Assembly: GCF_030295405.1 (NCBI RefSeq)
Contig: NZ_AP027080.1
Coordinates: 4,728,501 to 4,792,500, forward strand
Direction of reading: 5' to 3'
Source of the DNA: Mesoterricola silvestris
Lineage (GTDB): Bacteria; Acidobacteriota; Holophagae; Holophagales; Holophagaceae
DNA length: 64,000 nt
This document shows positions 41,024 through 50,563 of the stretch, one piece after another. A program made the translations under genes and the position numbers. The notes under the pieces were generated by a model that saw nothing but the letters and a program-made list of their open reading frames with translations, was not told the origin of the DNA and ran no database searches. Every line of letters begins with the position of its first letter. Position 1 is the first letter of the stretch.

Positions 41024-41992
41024 ATGAGCGCGCCCGCCCCGTACGTCCCCGACCTGGAAACCATCGATCCCGCCCTGGACCTCCCGGCGGAAATCGCCCG
41101 GCTCCGGAAGGAGCGCAAGGCCGTGCTCCTGGCCCACTACTACCAGGAGCCCGAGATCCAGGACCTGGCGGACTTCGTGGGCGACAGCCTCCAGCTGGCC
41201 CAGGCCGCGGCCCGCACCGACGCGTCGGTCATCGCCTTCTGCGGCGTGCATTTCATGGCCGAGACCGCCAAGATCCTCAACCCCGGCAAGCGCGTCGTCA
41301 TCCCGGACCTGGACGCCGGGTGCAGCCTCGCGGACCGCTGCCCCGCCGACGCCTTCGGGGCCTGGCTCAAGGACTACCCCGACCACGTGGTGGTCAGCTA
41401 CATCAACTGCTCGGCCGGGGTGAAGGCCCTTTCCGACATCATCTGCACCAGCTCCAACGCCGTGCGGGTGGTGGAGAGCATCCCCCGGGACCGGAAGATC
41501 GTCTTCGCCCCGGACCGCCACCTGGGGCGCTGGGTCATGGGCCAGACGGGGCGGGACATGGTCCTTTGGCCCGGCTTCTGCATCGTCCACGAGCAGTTCA
41601 CCGCCAACCGCCTGGCCCAGCTCAAGGCCCGCCACCCCGGCGCCAAGGTCATCGTCCACCCCGAGTGCGACGCCACCGTGAGCCGCATGGCGGACTTCGT
41701 GGGCAGCACCGCCGCCCTCCTGAAGTTCGTGGAGAAGGACCCCGCCCAGGCCTTCATCGTGGGCACGGAGGCCGGCATCCTCCACCAGATGAAGCGGCTC
41801 CGCCCCGGCGCCGAGCTGATCCCCATCCCCGCCGACAGCGGCTGCAACTGCGCCCTGTGCCCCTACATGAAGCTCAACAGCATCGAGAAGCTCTACCTCG
41901 CCCTGAGGGACCTGAAGCCCGAGATCGTCCTGGACGAGGACCTGCGCAGGCGCGCCCTGGGGCCCGTGGAGCGCATGCTCGCGCTGGGGTAG
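41024..41992 (+). CDS. nadA: Quinolinate synthase
   Basis: The 322-residue enzyme condenses iminoaspartate with dihydroxyacetone phosphate for NAD synthesis. The three cluster-binding cysteines are recognisable in FCGVHFMAE, VHPECDATV and NCALCPYMK, as are AHYYQEPEIQDLADFVGDS and SYINCSAGVKA. No Shine-Dalgarno-like sequence precedes ATG 41024. A TAGAAT hexamer lies only six bases upstream, so the mRNA may be leaderless or nearly so. nadB and nadC are not in the window. Confidence 0.95.
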   Translation: MSAPAPYVPDLETIDPALDLPAEIARLRKERKAVLLAHYYQEPEIQDLADFVGDSLQLAQAAARTDASVIAFCGVHFMAETAKILNPGKRVVIPDLDAGCSLADRCPADAFGAWLKDYPDHVVVSYINCSAGVKALSDIICTSSNAVRVVESIPRDRKIVFAPDRHLGRWVMGQTGRDMVLWPGFCIVHEQFTANRLAQLKARHPGAKVIVHPECDATVSRMADFVGSTAALLKFVEKDPAQAFIVGTEAGILHQMKRLRPGAELIPIPADSGCNCALCPYMKLNSIEKLYLALRDLKPEIVLDEDLRRRALGPVERMLALG

Positions 41993-42748
41993 CTACTGGA
42001 CCGTGGGATGGACCAGCGTCTCCGCGAGGCGGAGCGCCAGGGTCTCCAGGGGCGAGGCGATGCGCACCTCGCCGCCGGGCTGGGCCGGAACGGCCCGGAA
42101 GTGGGGCGGCGGCGCCAGGATCACTTCAGCTGGCCGCGGCTCCCGGGGCTCCAGGTCCCGCCAGGTGTCCAGGGGCACCCGGCGGCGCCGGGTCCCCAGG
42201 CCCATCTCCAGGGCCCCCGCCCAGTCCATGTCCAGGTCCAGCCAGGCCCCCAGCACCACGCCCGGGGCGTTGTCCAGGGCCAGGCAGCACCCGGCCGCGG
42301 CGCCGCCGGAAAGGCCCACCCAGGCCAGGGTGGGCACGGGGGGCTGGGCCAGGACGCCCCCGGGTCCCTGCACCGCCAGGTGGTCCAGGAAGGTCCCGTC
42401 CCAGCGCCGCACCGCGGCGGGCCGGGGGAGGCAGGGCAGCAGGTCCACGGCGGCGGCCCGGGGCGCCAGGGCCTCCGGGAGCCCCTGGCGGCCCTGCCAC
42501 TTCTCCGCGTAGGCCACCACCTGCCGGGCCCGGTTCACGGCCCGGATCCCCCCCTCCAGGAGCTGGCGCAGACTGGGGGGCACCAGTTCGGCGGCCAGGG
42601 CCTCGGCCCGGCCCTCGCCCAGCTTGGCCAGGCGCAGCCGCTCCAGGCGATTGAGATCCACCACCCGCGAGGGATCGCTGGGCAACTGGGCCACCAGGGC
42701 CCGCCGTTCCGTGGGGCCCTCGGCCCAGCTTGCGGTGCCGAGCCTCAT
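41993..42748 (-). CDS. Hypothetical protein, weakly FAH-like
   Basis: This 251-residue protein is not confidently recognised. The order of blocks (N-terminal cap, LLPCLPRPAAVRRWDGTFLDHL, TLAWVGLSGGAAAGCCLALDNAPG, VILAPPPHF, a late GGEVRI) loosely recalls fumarylacetoacetate-hydrolase-type enzymes, but the metal-binding Glu/Glu/Asp triad cannot be placed. It begins two bases before the thioesterase stop on the same strand, and the two are likely cotranscribed. It ends exactly at the nadA stop, tail to tail. Confidence 0.55.
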   Translation of the reverse strand: MRLGTASWAEGPTERRALVAQLPSDPSRVVDLNRLERLRLAKLGEGRAEALAAELVPPSLRQLLEGGIRAVNRARQVVAYAEKWQGRQGLPEALAPRAAAVDLLPCLPRPAAVRRWDGTFLDHLAVQGPGGVLAQPPVPTLAWVGLSGGAAAGCCLALDNAPGVVLGAWLDLDMDWAGALEMGLGTRRRRVPLDTWRDLEPREPRPAEVILAPPPHFRAVPAQPGGEVRIASPLETLALRLAETLVHPTVQ

Positions 42749-42750
42749 GC

Positions 42751-43146
42751 CTACTCCTGGGAACGCAGCCAAGCCTGGGTTTCGGAGCGGAGCGGCCGGG
42801 GCCGGCCCGTGGCGAAGTCCACCATGACCTGCACGGTCTGGCCCTCGGCCAGCACCACGTTGTCCTTGGGCCGCACCACCTTGTAGGCCAGGGAAAAGCT
42901 CGTGTGGCCCAGGTGCGAGCAGCGCAGGTCCACCCGCACCTCGTCCCCCAGCAGGATGGGCTTGCGGTAGTCCAGTTCGATCCTCGCCACCACGAAGCCC
43001 TCCTCCGTGAAGGGACGGCCCGCCAGGAGCTGGGCCCACCACGCCACCCGGGCGCACTCCAGGTAGGTGACGAAGGTCGCGTGGTTCACGTGCCCGAGCG
43101 CGTCCAGGTCCGCGAAACGCACGTCGATGCACTGGGAAAAGGCCAT
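42751..43146 (-). CDS. Acyl-CoA thioesterase, 4HBT (hotdog) family
   Basis: The 131-residue hotdog-fold protein has the 4-hydroxybenzoyl-CoA thioesterase signature VRFADLDALGHVNHATFVTYLECAR (read in parts), with the catalytic Asp in DLDALGHVNH, then ELDYRKPILLGDEVRVD. It would hydrolyse acyl-CoAs; the substrate is open. AGGAG precedes ATG 43146. A 34-base gap separates it from the divergent CPBP gene, so the promoters must overlap. Confidence 0.88.
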   Translation of the reverse strand: MAFSQCIDVRFADLDALGHVNHATFVTYLECARVAWWAQLLAGRPFTEEGFVVARIELDYRKPILLGDEVRVDLRCSHLGHTSFSLAYKVVRPKDNVVLAEGQTVQVMVDFATGRPRPLRSETQAWLRSQE

Positions 43147-43180
43147 GGGGACTCCTGTTGACAATGTATCATCCTGGGTC

Positions 43181-44539
43181 ATGGACAGTCGCGCCCCCGA
43201 GCCCTGGAACCCCGATCGCGCGTGGGCCGATCCCTTCATCGCGACCCTCGCGCTGCTGGTGGCGCTCGCGGTGAGCTTCAACGCCGGCGCGCGCCGCGCG
43301 CGGCCCCCGCGCCCTTCCACGCGGGTCGAGCTGCAGGGCCGCGTCGCGGACGCGACCCTGGCCGCGCCCAAGGTCCTGGGCGCCCTGGCCGGCACCGCCC
43401 TGGGCTCCGGCGACGCCCTGGGGTCCCTGGAAAGGAAGACGCCCCCGGGCTGGGACCGGGCCGTGCTCGCGGTGCACGCCGCGGAGCGGGGCGACCTCGC
43501 CATGGCCTCGCGCCTGGCGGGCACCGTCCCGGACCCGGCCTTCCGCGCCGTGTGGACCTGGGCCTACCAGGGCGCGGGCCCGGCCCCGCTCCCCGGGGAC
43601 CGGGCCGCGGTGCGCCGCGCCCTGGGGGAGGGCTACGCCGCCCACATGCTCGAGGCCCGGTGCGAGGCCCGCGCCGGCGGGGACCCCGGGCCCGCCCAGG
43701 CCCGGGCCCGGGCCTGGGCCCTGCCCCGCCTCGCGGCCCTTGCCACGGCGGGGCTCGGAGCCTTCCTGCTGGTGCTGGGGGGCCTGGCCATGGCCCTCTA
43801 CCACCTGGCCGCGGCGCCGCCCCCCCTCCGCCCCCAGCCCCGCTTCGCGCTGCCGGGGCGGGCCCTGCTCATCGTGCTCCTGGGCTGGTTCCTCACCCAC
43901 CTGGGGGCCGGCTTCGTCACGGGGACCGTCCTGGCCTTCCTGCCCTTCCTGAAACCCGCCTCCCTTCCCCTCACCTACGGCCTCCACGCCGTCCTGGGCA
44001 CCCTCTACCTCTGCCGGGCCGAGGGCATCTCCCTGCGCGAACTGGCGGCCCGGGTGGCCCCGGGCCCCCACGGGCGGGCCCTGGCCGAGGGCCTGGGCTT
44101 CTTCGCCCTGGCCTTCGCCGCCGTGGTGGCCGTCACCGTGGCCCTGAGCCCCCTCCTGCGCGCCTCCGAGCCCCCCCAGCGGGACCTCATGGACCTGCTG
44201 GCCCGCACCCACGGGATCCTGCCCGTGGGCCTGCTCTTCCTCACCGTGGCGGTGCTGGCGCCGGTGTTCGAGGAGCTGGTGTTCCGGGGCCTGCTGCTGC
44301 CGTGGCTGGGCGAGCGCCTCCAGCCCCGCCTGGGCCGGCGCGGCGGCTGGGTCCTGGCCGTGGCCGTCAGCGGCCTGCTCTTCGGCGCCATGCACCTTCA
44401 GCCCCTGGGCCTGCCCACCCTCGGCACCCTGGGCATCGTCCTGGGATTCGCCTTCCTGCGCACGGGCAACCTGCTCACCTGCATCCTCGTCCACGGGCTG
44501 TGGAACGGGGGGATCTTCCTGTTCATGCGGGCTTTTTAG
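43181..44539 (+). CDS. CPBP-family intramembrane metalloprotease
   Basis: The 452-residue membrane protein has N-terminal helices and a non-conserved ~100-residue loop. The C-terminal CPBP (Rce1-like) core carries [13 protein letters not shown] with the Glu-Glu and Arg motif, [10 protein letters not shown] with the first His, and [11 protein letters not shown] with the second. Members cleave prenylated or small exported peptides or act in protein quality control. The stop overlaps the RNase Y stop by four bases, tail to tail. Confidence 0.85.
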   Translation: MDSRAPEPWNPDRAWADPFIATLALLVALAVSFNAGARRARPPRPSTRVELQGRVADATLAAPKVLGALAGTALGSGDALGSLERKTPPGWDRAVLAVHAAERGDLAMASRLAGTVPDPAFRAVWTWAYQGAGPAPLPGDRAAVRRALGEGYAAHMLEARCEARAGGDPGPAQARARAWALPRLAALATAGLGAFLLVLGGLAMALYHLAAAPPPLRPQPRFALPGRALLIVLLGWFLTHLGAGFVTGTVLAFLPFLKPASLPLTYGLHAVLGTLYLCRAEGISLRELAARVAPGPHGRALAEGLGFFALAFAAVVAVTVALSPLLRASEPPQRDLMDLLARTHGILPVGLLFLTVAVLAPVFEELVFRGLLLPWLGERLQPRLGRRGGWVLAVAVSGLLFGAMHLQPLGLPTLGTLGIVLGFAFLRTGNLLTCILVHGLWNGGIFLFMRAF

Positions 44540-46155
44540 CGCGCGTACTCCACGGCCCGGGTCTCGCGCATGACGGTGACCTTGATCTGGCCGGGGTACT
44601 GCATTTCCCCCTCGATGCGCTTGGTGACGTCCTTGGCCAGCCAGAAGGCCTGGTCGTCGTTCACCTGGCCGGCGTCCACCATGATGCGGATCTCGCGGCC
44701 CGCCTGCATGGCGAAGCTCTTCTGGACGCCCTTGTAGCTGTTGGCGATGGCTTCCAGGGCCTCCAGGCGCTTGACGTAGGTCTCCAGCATTTCGCGCCGG
44801 GCGCCAGGACGGGCGGCGCTCAAGGCGTCGGCGGCGGTGATGAGCATCGCCTCCACCGTCTTGGGCTCGAAGTCCCCGTGGTGGCAGCTCATGGCGTGGA
44901 TGACCGGGTCCTTCTCGCCGAAGCGCTTCAGGAGCTCCATGCCGATCTCGATGTGGGTGCCCTCCACTTCCCGGTCGATGGCCTTGCCGATGTCGTGGAA
45001 GAGGCCGGCACGGCGGGCGAGCTTCTGGTCGGCTCCCAGTTCGGCGGCCATGTACTCGGCGATGCGGGCCACCTCCTTGGTGTGCTCCAGGACGTTCTGC
45101 CCGTAGCTGGTGCGGTAGTTCAGGCGGCCGATGAGCTTGTGGAGTTTCGGGTGCACGTCGGGGAAGCCCAGGCTGATGGCCGCGGCCTCGCCCAGTTCCT
45201 TGAGGTGCTGGTCCATGTCGATCTTGGTCTTCTCCACCACCTCCTCGATGCGGGCGGGGTGGATGCGCCCGTCGGCCAGGAGCTTGAGGATGGCCTGGCG
45301 GGCCACCTCCCGGCGGATGGGGTCGAAGCTGCTCACCACGATGGTCTCGGGGGTGTCGTCCACGATGAGGTCGCAGCCCGTGGCCTTCTCCAGGGCCCGG
45401 ATATTGCGGCCCTCCCGGCCGATGATGCGGCCCTTGAGATCGTCGCTGGGCAGCTGCACGGAACTCACCGCGGCCTCGGACACCACGTCGGAGGCCAGGC
45501 GCTGGATGGCGGAGACGATGGTCCAGCGGGCCCGCTTCTGGGCCTCCTCCTGGGCTTCGTCCTCGATGCGGCGCACCAGCTTGGAGGCGTCCATCTTGGC
45601 GGTGTACTCCAGCTGGTTCACCAGTTCGACCTTGGCGTCCTCCCGGCTGAGCCCGGCGATGTCCTCCAGCTTCTTGGCCTGCTGTTCCACCAGGAGGCGG
45701 CTCTCGGCCTGGAGGGCGGTGAGCTTCTCCTGCTCCTCCTTGAGGCGCTCGGTCTTGGCTTCCACGTCCTTCTGCTTCTGGTCCACCTGGGTGAGCTTCT
45801 TGTCGAGGCTGTCCTCCTTGCTCTGGAGGCGCTGTTCCTGCTTTTCCAGGGTCTGCATGCGCTCGTTGGAGAGCTTTTCGGCCTCCTGGCGGGCCTGGAG
45901 GGCCTGCTCCTTGGCCTTGAGTTCGGCCTCCTTGCGCAGGGCGTCCGCTTCCCGCTGGCCCCGGTTGACGACCTTGCCGGCCTCCTTCTCCGCTTCGGCC
46001 AGGAGCCGGTCGCGCTCGGCCTTGAGTTCGGCCTCGGCCTTGGCGGTGGCCTTGGACACATCCACGACGGCGGCCTGGGCCTTCCTCATCTGGAAGAAGA
46101 ACCCCACCGCGGCGGCCACCGCGAGGGCAAGGAAGACATAATCCAATGGATTCAT
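44536..46155 (-). CDS. rny: Ribonuclease Y
   Basis: The 539-residue endoribonuclease has an N-terminal membrane anchor (residues ~5-22) and a long charged coiled coil (to ~200). A KH domain carries [19 protein letters not shown], and an HD domain contains [10 protein letters not shown] and [12 protein letters not shown] with the metal-binding His-Asp. It initiates mRNA decay at the membrane. It lies downstream of zapA and the probable 6S RNA on the same strand. Confidence 0.96.
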   Translation of the reverse strand: MNPLDYVFLALAVAAAVGFFFQMRKAQAAVVDVSKATAKAEAELKAERDRLLAEAEKEAGKVVNRGQREADALRKEAELKAKEQALQARQEAEKLSNERMQTLEKQEQRLQSKEDSLDKKLTQVDQKQKDVEAKTERLKEEQEKLTALQAESRLLVEQQAKKLEDIAGLSREDAKVELVNQLEYTAKMDASKLVRRIEDEAQEEAQKRARWTIVSAIQRLASDVVSEAAVSSVQLPSDDLKGRIIGREGRNIRALEKATGCDLIVDDTPETIVVSSFDPIRREVARQAILKLLADGRIHPARIEEVVEKTKIDMDQHLKELGEAAAISLGFPDVHPKLHKLIGRLNYRTSYGQNVLEHTKEVARIAEYMAAELGADQKLARRAGLFHDIGKAIDREVEGTHIEIGMELLKRFGEKDPVIHAMSCHHGDFEPKTVEAMLITAADALSAARPGARREMLETYVKRLEALEAIANSYKGVQKSFAMQAGREIRIMVDAGQVNDDQAFWLAKDVTKRIEGEMQYPGQIKVTVMRETRAVEYAR

Positions 46156-46225
46156 GGGACAACTCCTAGGGGGTGGGAGGTGTCGGCATCGGAACCTGTT
46201 GGACGATTGAGGATCCCCGCTCGGT

Positions 46226-46372
46226 CGTGGAGGCTTGCCGTGTTCCCTAGCAAGTAGGGGGGCTACCAGGTTCCCAGTTTAAGGCGCGCCGACGCGCGGA
46301 ACGCACAAGGCTGGGGGGAAGGTCTCCCGTGGCGTAATACGGAACAAGCGCTTGGCCGTCTCACGGGCCTCG
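46226..46372 (-). ncRNA. ssrS: Probable 6S RNA
   Basis: The gap between zapA and rny is structured. Read on the minus strand, GAGGCCCGTG near the zapA end pairs with CACGGCAAGCCTC near 46230-46242 to close the molecule. The 3' half holds GCGCCTTAAACTGGGAACC, close to the 6S RNA block GCCTTAAAACTG of E. coli. 6S RNA beside zapA is a well-known arrangement. 6S mimics an open promoter to hold sigma-70 RNA polymerase. Ends are approximate. Confidence 0.6.
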
Positions 46373-46378
46373 CAGGGA

Positions 46379-46738
46379 TCAGATTCCACGTTCCTCGTCC
46401 GTCCCCTGGAAAAGGGGGCCGACCGAGGGATTCTCTTCGTCCGGAACATCGTCGAGTAGCTTGGAGAGGGTCAGTTCCAGGTCCTGTGTCTGCCGACTTT
46501 TGTCCTGTTCCAGACGCGCCACGCGGTGCGCCAGGTTCAGGGCCCCCATCAGCAGCCATGTGGATGTGTCCAGCGCTGATGGTGGAACACCCCATCTTAG
46601 CTCATAGGCGCGCTCCATGTCGCGGAAGGTGTCCTCAAGAATGGAGGTGGCCCGGTGCAGGTCCTCCGGACCCCCCGTGGAGTGGATTCGGATGGAGCGG
46701 CCCAGGACATCCAGCTGGGCCTCATCGCCTGGGGTCAT
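46379..46738 (-). CDS. zapA: Cell division protein ZapA
   Basis: This 119-residue Z-ring-associated protein begins with the compact ZapA head, including VLGRSIRIHSTGGPEDLHRA. The helix DTSTWLLMGALNLAHRVARLEQDK forms the coiled-coil stalk. A disordered acidic tail follows. It crosslinks FtsZ filaments. The start overlaps the zapB-like stop by four bases, and the end lies against the putative 6S RNA. Confidence 0.87.
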   Translation of the reverse strand: MTPGDEAQLDVLGRSIRIHSTGGPEDLHRATSILEDTFRDMERAYELRWGVPPSALDTSTWLLMGALNLAHRVARLEQDKSRQTQDLELTLSKLLDDVPDEENPSVGPLFQGTDEERGI

Positions 46739-46971
46739 TCGATGCCCTCAACCATCTTGAGAATTGATTCAACTTGCTTCCTCACGCCCTCGCGTTCCTT
46801 CTGCCAGGCGGCCTGATCGGCCTGGAGGTCCTCCAGGCGCCGGCGCAGGGTCCGCAGTTCCTCGTCGTGGGTGCCCATGTCCGCCTTCAGGGCGGCCAGT
46901 TCGTCCCGGTACTGGTTGCGCTGCTGCACCAGTCCCTGGAGCTTCGTTTCGAGCTGTTTCAGAACGTCCAT
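46735..46971 (-). CDS. zapB: ZapB-like coiled-coil protein
   Basis: The 78-residue protein is almost entirely heptad-repeat coiled coil (LETKLQGLVQQRNQYRDEL onward) with no other domain. Size, composition and overlap with zapA fit ZapB, which bridges ZapA and the division site. Coiled coils have little specific signature, so the name rests mainly on context. Confidence 0.7.
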   Translation of the reverse strand: MDVLKQLETKLQGLVQQRNQYRDELAALKADMGTHDEELRTLRRRLEDLQADQAAWQKEREGVRKQVESILKMVEGIE

Positions 46972-46992
46972 GGGGGCCTCTTGGCATTCATT

Positions 46993-48957
46993 CTAGCCCC
47001 GAAGTTGGGCACCGAGGGCCTGGGCGGCGTCCAGGGCCGAAAGAACCCAGGTTTCCACCTCCTCCCCGGTGAGGGTGCGGTCCATGGCCTGGAAGCGCAG
47101 GCGCATGAGCCAGGCCTGCCGTCCCTGGGGCAGGCTCTTGTGGCGGAACACGTCCACGCAGCGGAGATCCTGCAGGGGCGTCCCGGCCAGGGCTTCCTCC
47201 ATGGCGGCCTTGAGGGCGGCGTAGGGCTGGTCCAGGCCCACCAGGAGGGACAGGTCCCGCTCCACGGTGGGGAAGCGGCTGAAGGGCGCGAAGCGGGGGA
47301 TGACCCGCTCCCCGGCGTCGGGGATGGCGTCGATGGGCACTTCGAAATGCCAGCCCAGGACGGCGCCGGTGGCGGCCTCGGTGAATTCCCACCGCCCGAA
47401 GGCCGCCAGGTCCGCGGCGGCCACGCCCAGGGCCCGGAGCACGCCCTGGAGGTGGCTGCGGCCCTCGGGGCCGGAGAGCTTCCGGGTGGGCGTCAGGGGG
47501 TCCTCCCCCCCCATCTCGCCGCCCCACACCAGGCCCAGGGTCCAGGTCTCCTTCAGGGGCTGGCCGGGGCGGGCCTCGAACACCGGGGCGATCTCGAAGA
47601 ACCGCACGTCCCGGGCCCCCTTCTCCAGGTTCAGGCGGGCCACCTTGTCCAGGTCCCGCAGGAGGGTGCCGCGCATGAGCGAGTAGTCCTCGCCCAGGGG
47701 ATTGGCGAGGGCGCGCCGGGCGGGTGCGTCCCCCAGGGCCTCCTCCAGGGGGTCCCCGAACCCCAGGGTCACGGTCTGGAAGAAGCCCAGGTTGGCCAGC
47801 CGGGAGGCCAGCTTGCGCCGCTTGAGGTACCCGGGGGCCAGGGGCTCCGGGTGGCTCTCCAGGGGGGGCAGCGCGGAGGGGATGCCGTCGTAGCCCAGGA
47901 GGCGGAGCACCTCCTCGGCCAGGTCCTCGGGCAGGCCCAGGTCGTGGCGCCAGGTGGGGGGCGTGACGCGGGCGCCCCCGGGGATGGGCTCCAGGGCGCA
48001 GCCCAGGGCCCGCAGCAGGGCCCCGGCCCGCTCCGGATCCACGGGGTGCCCGGAGACCCGGTCCACCATGGACCAGGCCAGTTCGATGGGGGCCTTGGGC
48101 GGGGGCGGCGCGCCCACGCTCCAGGCCGAGCGCAGGGTGGCCCCGGCCCAGTCCTGCAGGCGCCGGGCCAGGAGATCCCGGGCCGGCTCGGCCATGGCGG
48201 GGTCCGCCCCCCGGCCGAAGCGGTGGGAGGCGTCGGTGTGCAGGCCGTGGCGGTGGGCCATGGCGCGCACGGTGCGGGGGTCGAACCAGGCGCTCTCCAG
48301 CAGGACGCGGCGGGTGGCGGCGGTGACCTTGGTGCCCTCGCCGCCCATGACCCCGGCCAGGGCGACGGGGCCGGCCCCGTCGGCGATGAGCAGGTCCCGC
48401 GGGGTGAGCTTGCGCTCCACGCCGTCCAGGGTCACCAGGGTCTCGCCCTCCCGGGCCCAGCGCACCTCCAGGAAGTCCTGGATGCGGTCCGCGTCGAAGG
48501 CGTGGGAGGGGTGGCCGTAGCGGTGGAGCAGCTCGTTGGAGGCGTCCACCGCGGGCAGGTCCTTGGCCCCGGCGCCCATGGCGCCCAGGAAGGCCTTCAC
48601 GGGGCCGGGGGTGCCCTGCGGGGCGCCCAGATCCAGCACGGCGGTGGCGTAGAAGGGGCCGGCGTCGCCGGCCTCCAGGCGGATGGGGAGGAGGGGCTGG
48701 CCCTGGGCGGGTCCGGCCGCGGGCAGGGGCGTCAGGGCCGCGCCCAGCTTGGCGGCCAGGTCCCGGGCGATGCCCCGGTGGGACTGGGCATCCCCGCGGT
48801 TGGCGGTGACGTCCACGTCGAGCACCGTGGCGCCCTCCACGGTCTCCACGCCGTCCACGGGGAAGCCGAGGCCCGCCAGCAGCTCGCAGAGATCGTGGGT
48901 GGAGGTGCCCGCGAGGGCCGGGAGCTCCTGGTGCAGTGCGCCGAGTTCGATGAGCAT
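46993..48957 (-). CDS. pheT: Phenylalanine-tRNA ligase beta subunit, without EMAP domain
   Basis: The 654-residue beta subunit keeps the B1/B3-B4 region (VDVTANRGDAQSHRGIARDLAAKLG), the B5 domain (WSMVDRVSGHPVD...PPTWRHDLGLPEDLAEEVLRLLGYD, in parts), the catalytic-like core and the C-terminal anticodon-binding domain (FSRFPTVERDLSLLV). Typical bacterial PheT is ~790-800 residues. The missing ~110 residues correspond to the EMAP/OB-fold tRNA-binding domain normally inserted after the first ~40 residues, where GVETVEG runs straight into ATVLDVDV. It starts inside the pheS stop (TGATG). Confidence 0.93.
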   Translation of the reverse strand: MLIELGALHQELPALAGTSTHDLCELLAGLGFPVDGVETVEGATVLDVDVTANRGDAQSHRGIARDLAAKLGAALTPLPAAGPAQGQPLLPIRLEAGDAGPFYATAVLDLGAPQGTPGPVKAFLGAMGAGAKDLPAVDASNELLHRYGHPSHAFDADRIQDFLEVRWAREGETLVTLDGVERKLTPRDLLIADGAGPVALAGVMGGEGTKVTAATRRVLLESAWFDPRTVRAMAHRHGLHTDASHRFGRGADPAMAEPARDLLARRLQDWAGATLRSAWSVGAPPPPKAPIELAWSMVDRVSGHPVDPERAGALLRALGCALEPIPGGARVTPPTWRHDLGLPEDLAEEVLRLLGYDGIPSALPPLESHPEPLAPGYLKRRKLASRLANLGFFQTVTLGFGDPLEEALGDAPARRALANPLGEDYSLMRGTLLRDLDKVARLNLEKGARDVRFFEIAPVFEARPGQPLKETWTLGLVWGGEMGGEDPLTPTRKLSGPEGRSHLQGVLRALGVAAADLAAFGRWEFTEAATGAVLGWHFEVPIDAIPDAGERVIPRFAPFSRFPTVERDLSLLVGLDQPYAALKAAMEEALAGTPLQDLRCVDVFRHKSLPQGRQAWLMRLRFQAMDRTLTGEEVETWVLSALDAAQALGAQLRG

Positions 48958-50051
48958 CAGTCCAGCCCTCCCATGGTCTTGAGGAATCGTTGGTCGTTCT
49001 CGAAGAAGAGCCTCAGGTCGGGGGTCTGGCTCACCATCATCGCGGTGCGCTCGACGCCCATGCCGAAGGCGAAGCCGCTCCACACGGTGGGGTCGATGCC
49101 GGCGAAGGTCAGGATGTTGGGGTGCAGGAGCCCCGCGCCCAGGAGCTCCACCCAGCCCGAGCCCTTGCACACGCGGCACCCCGCGCCGCCGCACAGGGGG
49201 CAGCGCACGTCCATTTCCGCCCCCGGCTCCACGAACGGGAAGTAGCTGGGCCGGAACCGCACCTCGGCCCCGGGCCCGAAGAGGGCCTTCATGGCGTAGG
49301 CCAGGGTCCCCTTAAGGTGGTGCATGCCGATGCCCTTGCCGATGAGCATGCCCTCCACCTGGTGGAACATGGGGCTGTGGGTGGGATCGATCTCGTCCTT
49401 GCGGTAGACCCGGCCCGGGGCCAGGAACCGGATGCCGCCGTTGCGCTCCAGGGCGCTGAGGCCGTCGGGGCCCTTTTCCGCGATGCGCTTGAGGACCCGC
49501 ACCTGCACCGGGCTGGTGTGGGTGCGCAGCAGGAGCCCGTCGGAATCCTTGAAGTAGAAGGTGTCCGCGCTTCCCCGGGCCGGGTGGTCCTCGGGGATGT
49601 TGAGGCCGTCGAAGTTGTGCTCCTCGGTCTCGGCCTCGGGGCCCTCCTCCACGTGGTAGCCCAGGGGGCGGAACACGTCCACCAGGCGGTCCATGAGGCG
49701 GTTCAGGGGGTGCAGGGCCCCCTGGGCCGGCAGGGGCGAGGGCAGGGCCGGGTCCCAGGCGTTGGCCAGGGCCGCGGTGGCCTTGCGGGCCTCCTCCAGC
49801 TGGGCCTGGCGCTCCCGGAGGCCCTCCTCCCACTGGGTCTTGAGGGCGTTGGCGGCGGCGCCCAGTTCGCGCTTGTGCTCCTTGGGGGCGGCCTTGAGCA
49901 GCTCCATGAGCCGCGCGGCGTGGCTGGCCTCGCGGCCCACGAAGGCCCCCTTCAGGCGCAGGAGGGCGTCCAGGTCGGCGCAGGCCGCGAGGGCCCCGGG
50001 GAAGGACCGGTGGGCCTCTTGGATTTCGGGTGGCAGCAGGGGGGTTTCCAT
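48957..50051 (-). CDS. pheS: Phenylalanine-tRNA ligase alpha subunit
   Basis: The 364-residue class II catalytic subunit has an N-terminal coiled coil (residues ~45-100), motif 2-like THTSPVQVRVL, and the substrate loop with SPMFHQVEGMLIGKG. Motif 3, AFGMGVERTAM, is present. A small cysteine-rich insert, CPLCGGAGCRVCKGSGW, may hold zinc. It lies after a terminator that separates it from rplT, so read-through or an own promoter must serve pheST. Confidence 0.96.
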   Translation of the reverse strand: METPLLPPEIQEAHRSFPGALAACADLDALLRLKGAFVGREASHAARLMELLKAAPKEHKRELGAAANALKTQWEEGLRERQAQLEEARKATAALANAWDPALPSPLPAQGALHPLNRLMDRLVDVFRPLGYHVEEGPEAETEEHNFDGLNIPEDHPARGSADTFYFKDSDGLLLRTHTSPVQVRVLKRIAEKGPDGLSALERNGGIRFLAPGRVYRKDEIDPTHSPMFHQVEGMLIGKGIGMHHLKGTLAYAMKALFGPGAEVRFRPSYFPFVEPGAEMDVRCPLCGGAGCRVCKGSGWVELLGAGLLHPNILTFAGIDPTVWSGFAFGMGVERTAMMVSQTPDLRLFFENDQRFLKTMGGLD

Positions 50052-50062
50052 GGCGTTTCCTC

Positions 50063-50094
50063 TAAACAGAGGAAGGCCGCGTGAGCGGCCTTCC
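50063..50094 (-). terminator. Terminator after rplT
   Basis: On the minus strand a perfect ten-base stem, GGAAGGCCGC/GCGGCCTTCC, with loop TCAC is followed by TCTGTTT. It lies between rplT and pheS and may act as an attenuator, since pheS starts only 12 bases later. Confidence 0.85.
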
Positions 50095-50124
50095 GGTCTG
50101 TTGCGATGGTGGAGATTGCTTCGC

Positions 50125-50472
50125 TCAGCCCTTGGCCACGGCCACGAGCTTGGTAAAGGCCTCCGGATTGCGCACGGCGAGGTCGGCGAGGATCTTGCGG
50201 TCCAGGTCGATGCTGGCCTTCTTCAGGCCGCCCATGAAGCGGGAGTAGGACAGGCCGTTCTGCTCGGCGGCGGCGCCGATGCGGACGATCCAGAGGCGGC
50301 GGAAATCGCGCTTGCGCACCTTGCGGTCGCGGTAGGAATAGAGCAGGGCCTTCTCGACGGCTTCCTTCGCGCTCCGGTAGAGGCGGGACTTGGCGCCGTA
50401 GAAACCCTTGGCGAACTTCAGCATCCGCTTGCGGCGCTGAACTCGCTTGAATCCACGTTTGACTCGGGTCAT
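50125..50472 (-). CDS. rplT: Ribosomal protein L20
   Basis: The 115-residue product has the L20 signature: [29 protein letters not shown] (in parts) and [27 protein letters not shown] sets ATG 50472. It binds 23S rRNA early in assembly and in many bacteria represses this operon. It stands 91 bases after rpmI. Confidence 0.97.
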   Translation of the reverse strand: MTRVKRGFKRVQRRKRMLKFAKGFYGAKSRLYRSAKEAVEKALLYSYRDRKVRKRDFRRLWIVRIGAAAEQNGLSYSRFMGGLKKASIDLDRKILADLAVRNPEAFTKLVAVAKG

Positions 50473-50563
50473 CGGTTCTTCCTTTCCTTGTGGCAATCCC
50501 GTTCAGGGATTTTGAAGGCCACTGCGGGGGCGGCGGGGGCCGCCGGGGTCGTTGGCTTCCTGA

